DNA of 10,545 nt from WRIS01 sp050945135 (lineage in GTDB: Bacteria > Actinomycetota > Coriobacteriia > Coriobacteriales > Eggerthellaceae). The translations under genes were made by a program, and so were the position numbers. Below the pieces are notes generated by a model, which was not told the origin of the DNA, did no database searches, and was given only the letters and a program-made list of their open reading frames with translations. Numbering within the stretch: the stretch's first letter is position 1; the number at the start of each line of letters is the position of its first letter. Location: positions 1 to 10,545 of the forward strand of contig JBMNSJ010000056.1 of NCBI GenBank assembly GCA_050945135.1, in the 5' to 3' direction. Of this stretch, positions 5,605 to 10,545 are shown piece by piece.

Positions 5605-6441
5605 GTGGTAAAGAAAAGGTTAATGATGATGGTAACTGTGGTTATGGGCTTATGCCTCTCATCCATGGTGCTATTCGCCTGTTCAGGAGGCAACGAAAGT
5701 GCCTCAACAGAATCCGAGGAGCGCACGAAGCTCGTCGTTGGTTTTGATCAAGATTTCCCGCCTTACGGCTATGTTGGTGATGATGGAGAGTTCACTGGAT
5801 TCGATCTTGACCTAGCTGCTGAAGTTGGCAAACGTAATGGCTGGGAAGTAGAATACAAGCCCATTAACTGGGACGCTAAAGATCTCGAGCTTTCTAGCGG
5901 CTCAATTGATTGCATCTGGAACGGCTTCACGATGGAGGGTCGCGAAGATGCCTACACCTTTACTTCGGCATATATGGACAATAGCCAGGTAATTGTTGTG
6001 AAGAAGGATTCAGGTATTACCGGTCTGAAAGATTTGGCTGATAAGACTGTTATGGCTCAAGCCGATAGTGCAGCACTACATCTCCTCGAGCCTGGCGGAG
6101 AACGAGAAGCTCTTACGAAAACTTTCAAGAATCTTCAAACTGTTGCTGAGTACAACACGGCATTCATGGAGCTAGAGAGTGGCTCAATCGATGCTGTAGC
6201 TATGGATTTGCCAGTAGCTAAGTTCCAAATTGCCGGCAAAGAAGATGCGTTCACCATTATCGAGGATGACCCACTGTCATCTGAGCATTATGGCGTTGGT
6301 GTTCTTTTGGGCAACTACGAGCTTGCAGGGCAAATTGAGCAGACTTTAACAGAGATGGTAGCCGACGGAACGGTTAAGACTATCGCTGAGAAGTATGCCG
6401 ATCAGGGAATCAGCTACGATATGTGGTGCCTTGAGGCCTAA
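5605..6441 (+). CDS. Amino acid ABC transporter substrate-binding lipoprotein (SBP_bac_3 family)
   Basis: This is the extracellular receptor of the uptake system encoded downstream; it captures a polar amino acid or related solute for the permease. From GTG 5605 the protein has 278 residues, a usual size. Basic N-terminus MVKKR, hydrophobic segment 6-25 and Cys26 (LFAC) indicate a lipoprotein signal peptide. The mature part is a family 3 binding protein: KLVVGFDQDFPPYGYV at 42-57, GFDLDLAAEVGKRNGW at 65-80, GREDAYTFTSAYM at 112-124 with Arg113 in the position that binds substrate carboxylate, and ESGSIDAVAMD at 191-201 with the conserved acidic residue for the amino group. GTG is chosen because AAGGAGG lies 5 nt upstream. 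An upstream TTG at 5578 lacks such a site and would bury the signal peptide. Substrate cannot be fixed from sequence; cystine, glutamine or acidic amino acids are all possible. Confidence 0.92.
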   Translation: MVKKRLMMMVTVVMGLCLSSMVLFACSGGNESASTESEERTKLVVGFDQDFPPYGYVGDDGEFTGFDLDLAAEVGKRNGWEVEYKPINWDAKDLELSSGSIDCIWNGFTMEGREDAYTFTSAYMDNSQVIVVKKDSGITGLKDLADKTVMAQADSAALHLLEPGGEREALTKTFKNLQTVAEYNTAFMELESGSIDAVAMDLPVAKFQIAGKEDAFTIIEDDPLSSEHYGVGVLLGNYELAGQIEQTLTEMVADGTVKTIAEKYADQGISYDMWCLEA

Positions 6442-6485
6442 AACAGGTAATGTGCCCTGTAGATAAGTAATGATAGGGCTGTAAC

Positions 6486-6518
6486 AAATCCGGTCAGGAC
6501 ACCCTGGCCGGATTTTTT
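6486..6518 (+). terminator. Strong intrinsic terminator between binding protein and permease genes
   Basis: AAATCCGG (6486-6493) pairs with CCGGATTT (6508-6515). After a T-G wobble, CAGG pairs with CCTG around the loop ACAC, and the stem runs into TTTTTT (6513-6518). It lies 45 bp past the binding-protein stop. Partial read-through would give more binding protein than permease and ATPase, a common arrangement in ABC uptake loci. Confidence 0.9.
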
Positions 6519-6576
6519 AATGAGAATTGTTATTGACGCGAGTGCTACAAGTTAGTTAGTGTGTGATGCACTGATA

Positions 6577-6594
6577 ATCTCGAAAAAACGAGAT
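6577..6594 (+). other. Small hairpin over the first candidate permease start codon
   Basis: ATCTCG (6577-6582) pairs with CGAGAT (6589-6594) around a loop of six A. The right arm contains the first two bases of the ATG at 6593. In the transcript it would mask that start codon, which also lacks a Shine-Dalgarno. This favours a downstream start (see permease). Confidence 0.4.
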
Positions 6595-7267
6595 GGGGAT
6601 GAAAGGGGGAGGTTTGGAATTTGCCACGATGATGGCTCTTTTGGGCGAAGGCTTTCTTGTAAGTCTTCAAATCTTTTTCATTACCCTGCTCGGTGCACTC
6701 CCTCTGGGTTTGGTAGTGGCTTTTGGTCGCATGAGCAAATTTAAACCACTCTCACTTTTGGTACAGTTTTATATCTCTGTTATGCGCGGAACCCCTCTGA
6801 TGCTGCAGCTCATGGTTATTTACTACGTGCCTTACTTTGGTTTTGGCATTCCCATGGGTGACGGATATCGCCTGCCGGCAACTCTTATTGCGTTCATCAT
6901 CAATTACTCAGCTTATTTCGCAGAAATCTATCGAAGCGGCATTCAGTCGATTCCACGCGGGCAATACGAGGCTTCGAGCGTCCTGGGATACTCGAAGGTG
7001 CAGACCTTCTTTTTGATTATTTTTCCGCAGGTAGTCAAAAGAATACTGCCGCCAGTTACCAATGAGATTATTACTTTGGTAAAGGATACTTCGTTGTCCT
7101 TTGTCTTGAGTGTTCCCGAGATGTTTACCACCGCTAAAGCTATTGCGGCAGCACAGAAATCTATGGTTGCCTTTGCGGTTGCTGGTGTGTTCTATTACGT
7201 ATTCAACCTTGTGGTTGCCGGAATCATGAACCTGGTGGAAAAGAAGATGGATTACTACCATGAATAA
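6593..7267 (+). CDS. Amino acid ABC transporter permease (His/Glu/Gln/Arg type)
   Basis: This is the membrane channel subunit that works as a homodimer with the ATPase and the upstream binding protein. It has 224 residues from ATG 6593. Hydrophobic segments near 18-45, 54-80, 94-110, 163-175 and 190-212 fit the five-helix permeases of polar amino acid systems. The motif RGTPLMLQL (65-73) is typical of the family. The ATPase-contacting EAA loop is QYEASSVLGYSKVQTFFLII, followed by FPQ (124-146). The start is uncertain: ATG 6593 and ATG 6599 have no ribosome site. TTG 6614, giving MEFATMMALL and 217 residues, follows AAAGGGGGAGG closely and matches where relatives usually begin. The gene lies 151 bp after the binding-protein gene and overlaps the ATPase gene by 8 bp, so permease and ATPase are translationally linked. 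Confidence 0.93.
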   Translation: MGMKGGGLEFATMMALLGEGFLVSLQIFFITLLGALPLGLVVAFGRMSKFKPLSLLVQFYISVMRGTPLMLQLMVIYYVPYFGFGIPMGDGYRLPATLIAFIINYSAYFAEIYRSGIQSIPRGQYEASSVLGYSKVQTFFLIIFPQVVKRILPPVTNEIITLVKDTSLSFVLSVPEMFTTAKAIAAAQKSMVAFAVAGVFYYVFNLVVAGIMNLVEKKMDYYHE

Positions 7268-8102
7268 GCAGAACGCCACATCTCACAACGAAACCTTAAT
7301 TTCACTTTCGAAGGATTCGCAAGGGTCTGTCGTGTCTGGTTCTCGCCCACTTGTAAGCCTCGAGCATATTAAGAAGAGCTTCGGTGATATCCAGGTCTTA
7401 AAAGATATATCGGTGAAGGTGGACAAGGGAGAAGTGCTTGGCATCATCGGGCCGAGCGGATCGGGAAAGTCAACCCTGCTTCGTTGTGCAACGTTGCTCG
7501 AAACATTCGAGAGCGGTTATCTTGCCTATGATGATTTGATTGTTGCGCAAAATGATGCGGCGGGGCGTGCGGTATATGCAAAGAATGCGGTGCAGCATGA
7601 AGCAAAAATGCGCTTTGGCCTTGTGTTTCAAAACTTCAATTTGTTTCCGCACTATTCCGTGATTCGTAATCTTGTCTCGGCGCCTCTACGGGTGCAAAAG
7701 CGCGCAAAAGACGAGGTGTATGCACAGGCGAAGTCTTTGCTTGCAAAGATGGGTCTTTCCGAGAAAGAAAACATGATGCCGTGTGAGCTTTCTGGCGGAC
7801 AGCAGCAGCGCGTAGCTATTGCACGTGCTCTTGCGCTTAATCCAGATGTATTGTTTTTCGACGAGCCCACCAGTGCGCTTGATCCAGAGTTAACGCGCGA
7901 TGTGCTCAAAGTTATTCGTGATTTAGCAGATGAGCATATGACGATGGTTATCGTTACTCACGAGATGTTTTTTGCCCGCGATGTTGCCGATCGGATTATT
8001 TTTATGGAGGATGGAGTCATTGTTGAAGAGGGGAAAGCCAATGATGTCATCAATAATCCTCAGCACAAGCGTACAAAAGCCTTCCTGGCAAATTATTCGT
8101 AA
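7260..8102 (+). CDS. Amino acid ABC transporter ATP-binding protein
   Basis: This cytoplasmic ATPase powers the uptake system by ATP-driven closure of a dimer. It has 280 residues with all motifs intact: Walker A GPSGSGKST (64-72), Q-loop LVFQ (Gln124), signature LSGGQQQ (177-183), Walker B VLFFDEP (197-203, catalytic Glu202), D-loop SALD (205-208) and H-loop THE (His234). Two features exceed the usual length of about 240-250. One is a polar N-terminal extension of about 30 residues before LVSLEHIKKSFG. The other is an insertion around 85-115 before the Q-loop, seen in several amino acid transporter ATPases. ATG 7260 lies inside the permease stop region (8-bp overlap) and has only a weak ribosome site, consistent with translational coupling. 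No better-supported later start was found. Its 3' end forms part of the terminator shared with the convergent ACP gene. Confidence 0.94.
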   Translation: MNKQNATSHNETLISLSKDSQGSVVSGSRPLVSLEHIKKSFGDIQVLKDISVKVDKGEVLGIIGPSGSGKSTLLRCATLLETFESGYLAYDDLIVAQNDAAGRAVYAKNAVQHEAKMRFGLVFQNFNLFPHYSVIRNLVSAPLRVQKRAKDEVYAQAKSLLAKMGLSEKENMMPCELSGGQQQRVAIARALALNPDVLFFDEPTSALDPELTRDVLKVIRDLADEHMTMVIVTHEMFFARDVADRIIFMEDGVIVEEGKANDVINNPQHKRTKAFLANYS

Positions 8103-8129
8103 TAACGAATCCTGCAGAAAGGCTTTTTT
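8075..8129. terminator. Bidirectional terminator between ABC ATPase and ACP genes
   Basis: AAAAGCCTT (8075-8083) is the exact reverse complement of AAGGCTTTT (8119-8127). Inside, ATTCG (8095-8099) pairs with CGAAT (8106-8110). On the plus strand the stem runs into TTTTTT (8124-8129); on the minus strand it ends in TTTTG. The left arm lies in the last codons of the ATPase gene. Convergent neighbours fit a two-way terminator. Confidence 0.75.
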
Positions 8130-8157
8130 AAGACAATGGGAACTACGGAAGATGGGT

Positions 8158-8382
8158 TTAGCTCTTGAGTCCATCGACGTAGGTAACTAGGTCTCCAACG
8201 GTAACCAAGTCTTCTGGTTCGCCAAACTCAACCTCACATTTTTCTTCAAGGTCGCAAATAAGCTCGACCATATCAAGTGAATCGACGCCCAGAGATTCGA
8301 AGGTGGATTGCTCGTTAACCTCATCAGGCGCAACATCGAGGTTTTCCGATAAAATTTCCTTAACTGTTTCTAAGACGTTCAT
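8158..8382 (-). CDS. acpP: Acyl carrier protein
   Basis: This 74-residue acidic protein carries growing fatty acyl chains on a 4'-phosphopantetheine arm. The attachment motif is GVDSLDMVEL with Ser35 as the modified residue, followed by the acidic helix II (ELICDLEEKCEVEF) that docks to partner enzymes. Length and composition match bacterial fatty-acid ACPs. Start ATG (8380-8382) is preceded by a strong GGGGAGG. No fatty acid synthesis gene adjoins it: neighbours are a convergent ABC locus and a divergent flavin reductase. It could be the housekeeping ACP placed outside the fab cluster, or an extra ACP serving another acyl pathway. The gene symbol is therefore provisional. An inverted repeat encloses its probable -10 box. 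Confidence 0.92.
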   Translation of the reverse strand: MNVLETVKEILSENLDVAPDEVNEQSTFESLGVDSLDMVELICDLEEKCEVEFGEPEDLVTVGDLVTYVDGLKS

Positions 8383-8412
8383 GCTGGTGCCTCCCCTTTT
8401 TTTTGTTCACTA

Positions 8413-8434
8413 TTTGAGGCTATTGTACCTCAAA
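8413..8434 (-). promoter_or_regulatory. ACP promoter -10 enclosed by an inverted repeat
   Basis: TTTGAGG (8413-8419) and CCTCAAA (8428-8434) are perfect 7-bp arms around 8 bases. On the minus strand those 8 bases contain TACAAT (8427-8422), a good -10 about 40 bp before the ACP start. A dimeric regulator on this site would cover the promoter. The -35 is poor (A-rich), and the repeat does not look like the FapR operator of Firmicutes. Confidence 0.5.
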
Positions 8435-8528
8435 GCTTGGTAGTTTTTCTGCTGGCGATATCTCCAGCCATGCTTTTCAGCTACACTCAAGGACGAAACA
8501 CATACTCAGTCAAGCAGCAGGAGGATTC

Positions 8529-9032
8529 ATGAAATTTTACGAAAACCTGTCAGAATCAATGAAGAATTTAAGTGAGCGCGGCGCATTCTTAACGGTAACC
8601 AACGCCGACGGCACCACAAATACTATGACCATTTCCTGGGGCTACATCGGCTTTAGCTGGGAAAGACCAATGTTTATCACCATGATTCGTCCGCAGAGGT
8701 TTACAAGTGAAGTTATCCAAAATGCCGACAGTTTTACAATCAGCATTCCTTTTTCCGATGAAATGAAGAAGGCGCTTATGATTTGCGGGTCAAAATCAGG
8801 GCGTGACACAAACAAGCTTGAGGCTGCCAGCATTGAATATGTATCTGCGAAGTCGGTAACGGGTTCGGTAGTAGCAGAGTGCGATATGTATTATGAATGC
8901 AAGATTAGCTATTGCGATTCTCTTAACATGGAAAAGCTTAACGAGGATATCTTCGCGAAGTACTACAAGGGCGATTCGCATGACTTTTTCTTTGGCGAAA
9001 TCGTTGATGTTTACGGGAAAGATAAGGCATAG
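8529..9032 (+). CDS. Flavin reductase-like domain protein (FMN-binding split-barrel)
   Basis: This 167-residue cytoplasmic protein, without signal or membrane segment, belongs to the flavin reductase-like family, whose members bind FMN and use NAD(P)H to reduce flavin or other acceptors. Supporting segments are the N-terminal stretch GAFLTVTNADGTTNTMTISWGYIGFSWERP (about 18-47), the FMN-contact region MIRPQRFTSEVIQNADSFTISIPF (about 52-75), ALMICGSKSGRDTNKLEAA (81-99) and the C-terminal HDFFFGEIVDVYG (about 151-163), a family hallmark. Start ATG 8529 has AGGAGG 4 nt upstream. The gene is divergent from ACP with no obvious partner; its true substrate (free FMN, a ferric chelate or another electron acceptor) cannot be told. 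No strong promoter was seen; TACACT (8482-8487) is a possible -10. A functional link to the exported flavoprotein at the left end is conceivable but unsupported. Confidence 0.85.
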   Translation: MKFYENLSESMKNLSERGAFLTVTNADGTTNTMTISWGYIGFSWERPMFITMIRPQRFTSEVIQNADSFTISIPFSDEMKKALMICGSKSGRDTNKLEAASIEYVSAKSVTGSVVAECDMYYECKISYCDSLNMEKLNEDIFAKYYKGDSHDFFFGEIVDVYGKDKA

Positions 9033-9073
9033 CCCTAGAAAATAGGAGCTAAACAACCAGTGTCTTTTCACCC

Positions 9074-9742
9074 TCAAACGCGGGGGTAGCGAATCATGCA
9101 ACGCTCAGTGACATCAAAGATTGGATCGCTGAACCTTTTCACTGTTTCAAATCCGTGATGGCTATAAATACCCTCAGTTTTATCGCTATAGCACTCAAGG
9201 TAACACTTGAGCCCTTTGCTGTCGGCAAAATCAAAAAAGGGAGTCATGAGCCTACGGAACGATCCGCTACCACGTTTTTGCGTATCAACCCCAATGGCGA
9301 AAAAGTGCAAGAAATCGTTTTCTTGCGCGTCTTCAAGCATCCAGCTGAAGTTTGAAATGAAACCCATTTCATGCATACGTTCACCTAGGATTCGCGACTC
9401 TTCTTCGCTAAGATACTCTCGTCTCATATTCTCCATGGACTCATCCTCAAGAGCTCCCCAAGTGCGACCGCCTAAATCGCTTGAGAGGTATGCTCCTGTT
9501 GCTGCGCTTTTGTCGGGTAGCATGTAGACGCAATTATGTGGGGCGCCGATAGTGAAGTTACATTTGATAATTGCCCTCGAAATTTCGAGTTTACGCTGGT
9601 TGTTTATACCTATGGCGTCAAGCGCACTAAGCCAAACCTGTGTCCAGCCTTCTTCGAGAAAGCTCTCTCCCATCATGTTTGATAGCTCGTCAATCAATTC
9701 GGTTTCTTCGGGTCTAACCCTGATAAGTCCTGGCAGTTCCAT
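9074..9742 (-). CDS. GNAT-family N-acetyltransferase
   Basis: This is a predicted acetyl-CoA-dependent acetyltransferase of 222 residues. The C-terminal half carries the GNAT core: strand FLHFFAIGVD (about 144-153), the acetyl-CoA pyrophosphate loop QKRGSGSFRRLM (155-166, matching Q/R-x-x-G-x-G/A), then LKCYLECYSDKTEGIYSHHGFETVKRF (about 178-204), where the Y-x-x-x-GF element typical of the fold is clear. The N-terminal half is divergent and probably shapes the acceptor pocket; the substrate is unknown. ATG 9742 is chosen because AGGGAGA precedes it closely. An upstream in-frame TTG at 9781 would add 13 basic residues without a ribosome site. It lies 119 bp downstream of the NimA-like gene on the same strand and may be co-transcribed. 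It is convergent with the flavin reductase gene, 41 bp apart, with no clear terminator between. Confidence 0.88.
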   Translation of the reverse strand: MELPGLIRVRPEETELIDELSNMMGESFLEEGWTQVWLSALDAIGINNQRKLEISRAIIKCNFTIGAPHNCVYMLPDKSAATGAYLSSDLGGRTWGALEDESMENMRREYLSEEESRILGERMHEMGFISNFSWMLEDAQENDFLHFFAIGVDTQKRGSGSFRRLMTPFFDFADSKGLKCYLECYSDKTEGIYSHHGFETVKRFSDPIFDVTERCMIRYPRV

Positions 9743-9861
9743 GTGAATCTCCCTGAGTTGAAGCCGTATCCGCTTTCTCAACCATAACAGGATGCTTGCA
9801 AAGAGGCGAGGGAGCCTGTCGGTTCTGTAACCACGCTGGCATCAACTACACAAAAGAGGGT

Positions 9862-10341
9862 CTATCTCGAAGCTTTCCCCGAGATCTCCTCGATATCTAT
9901 TGCCCATACTTCTGTTTTGCTAAGAGCGGCGTCAATGGCAGGTCCAATATCTTTAGCGTGTTCGGGAAGATATTTCATGCACAGTGCCACCAGGGCCCGT
10001 CGAAATTCTGTGCCATGCTCAAGTTTTCGGATGTGGCCAAAAGCAATGGCAGATTCATAGCGGGTGGTAAAGTAGCTGTTTACGTAAGCTGGCTGTGTGC
10101 TTGTGACAGCGCTCACGCACACACGCGCATCTCTTGAAAAATTGTCGAGCTTATGTCCGTGGTCGTTCGTGGAATGAACGTAGAGCGTCTCGTTGACCAA
10201 TGCGAAAGAAATTGGCACTCCATAAGGCGCTCCATCTGCGTCAACACTTGATATCGTGCAGTACTGCGCTTCGGAAAGGATGTCGCGAGCTTCGTCGGCG
10301 CTCAGTTGGCGATCATTTCGTCGCATTTCATAGTGAGTCAT
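9862..10341 (-). CDS. Pyridoxamine 5'-phosphate oxidase-fold flavoprotein, NimA-like
   Basis: This 159-residue protein belongs to the split-barrel FMN-binding family that includes the nitroimidazole-resistance protein NimA. Evidence is the N-terminal EMRRNDRQLSADEARDIL, the barrel segment YCTISSVDADGAPYGVPISF (about 27-46), TLYVHSTNDHGHKLDNF (52-68) corresponding to the flavin-binding segment of the family, and YESAIAFGHIRKLE (about 95-108). Members often reduce nitro compounds or use other flavin chemistry; drug resistance cannot be claimed from sequence. Start choice: M at 10341 gives the family's usual N-terminus just before MRRNDR. ATG 10383 (14 residues longer) and TTG 10401 are in frame, but their ribosome sites are weak, as is that of 10341. 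It lies upstream of the GNAT gene on the same strand. Confidence 0.85.
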   Translation of the reverse strand: MTHYEMRRNDRQLSADEARDILSEAQYCTISSVDADGAPYGVPISFALVNETLYVHSTNDHGHKLDNFSRDARVCVSAVTSTQPAYVNSYFTTRYESAIAFGHIRKLEHGTEFRRALVALCMKYLPEHAKDIGPAIDAALSKTEVWAIDIEEISGKASR

Positions 10342-10475
10342 TGCAATCTTTTCTACTCTCGTTGTCCCTACTTTAGAAATCATAGGCGAGGAACCTATCA
10401 AAAGCTTAACGTGTCCGAAGTGTGAGTAACATTAACTAGGGGAAGAGAGCCTACCTAATAAAGTCGTAGGGAAAA

Positions 10476-10530
10476 GAGAACCTTCCTGTATTCTTTGAAT
10501 TGTCGAAAAACAAGGAAAAGAAAGGTTCTC
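10476..10530 (+). promoter_or_regulatory. Leader stem-loop that would mask a ribosome site
   Basis: GAGAACCTT (10476-10484) is the exact reverse complement of AAGGTTCTC (10522-10530). Inside, TTCCTGT can pair with ACAAGGAA across a bulge. The right arm contains AAAGG (10521-10525), the only plausible Shine-Dalgarno for the ATG at 10534. In RNA the stem would hide it. Such leaders occur in insertion sequences to block translation from read-through transcripts, and also in regulated genes. Confidence 0.45.
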
Positions 10531-10533
10531 CCT

Positions 10534-10545
10534 ATGATGTATGCT
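10534..10545 (+). CDS. Possible start of a further gene, cut by the window edge
   Basis: ATG ATG TAT GCT runs to the last base, with AAAGG 8 nt upstream. Four codons give no identity. It is listed because the stem-loop leader and spacing look like a true gene start, perhaps a transposase. This rests on inference alone. Confidence 0.25.

Noticed and set aside
6908..7279. Minus-strand frame of 123 codons opposite the permease
   Set aside because: It is a shadow of a well-supported permease gene, with no domain and no ribosome site.
9033..9073. Terminator between the convergent flavin reductase and GNAT genes
   Set aside because: Only a 4-bp CCTA/TAGG stem is visible and no T-tract follows.

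Overview
The window looks like chromosome from an anaerobic Coriobacteriia-type actinobacterium, most likely Eggerthellaceae. The main reasons are a twin-arginine, lipobox-bearing FAD flavoprotein of the fumarate-reductase superfamily, divergent from a regulator with about 12 membrane helices and a C-terminal LuxR helix-turn-helix, a pairing characteristic of that family. Base composition looks slightly below 50% GC by eye, lower than Eggerthella lenta. The family is therefore inferred from gene types and the genus is left open. No rRNA, tRNA, CRISPR array or complete mobile element was recognised.

Layout. Bases 1-192 hold two copies of a short hairpin repeat, a rho-independent terminator and a further hairpin, all downstream of the leftward flavoprotein gene (193-1899). 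A 189-bp divergent regulatory region separates it from the rightward membrane LuxR gene (2089-3564). Then comes a 603-bp gene-poor stretch (3565-4167) with a 26-bp perfect palindrome and a second hairpin. It is followed by a membrane diguanylate cyclase (4168-5385). A polar amino acid ABC uptake locus follows: lipoprotein binding protein (5605-6441), internal terminator, permease (6593-7267), and ATPase (7260-8102) overlapping the permease by 8 bp. A bidirectional terminator separates this locus from a convergent lone acyl carrier protein gene (8158-8382, minus). Divergent from ACP is a flavin-reductase-like protein (8529-9032, plus). Convergent to that are two minus-strand genes, a GNAT acetyltransferase (9074-9742) and a NimA-like/PNPOx-fold flavoprotein (9862-10341). 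The right edge carries a stem-loop leader and the first four codons of a possible further gene.

How the parts work together. The flavoprotein and membrane LuxR gene probably form a regulator-plus-reductase module: a substrate outside the membrane is reduced by the exported flavoenzyme and the membrane regulator controls its expression. The flavoprotein lacks the residues that define fumarate reductases at the aligned motifs, so its substrate is unknown. The ABC locus imports an amino acid or similar small polar solute. A 13-bp palindromic element occurs both in the flavoprotein/LuxR intergenic region and in the promoter spacer of the ABC locus, hinting at a shared regulator. This remains a hypothesis, because about one chance 13-mer match is expected in a window of this size. 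The remaining genes look like independent housekeeping or accessory functions.
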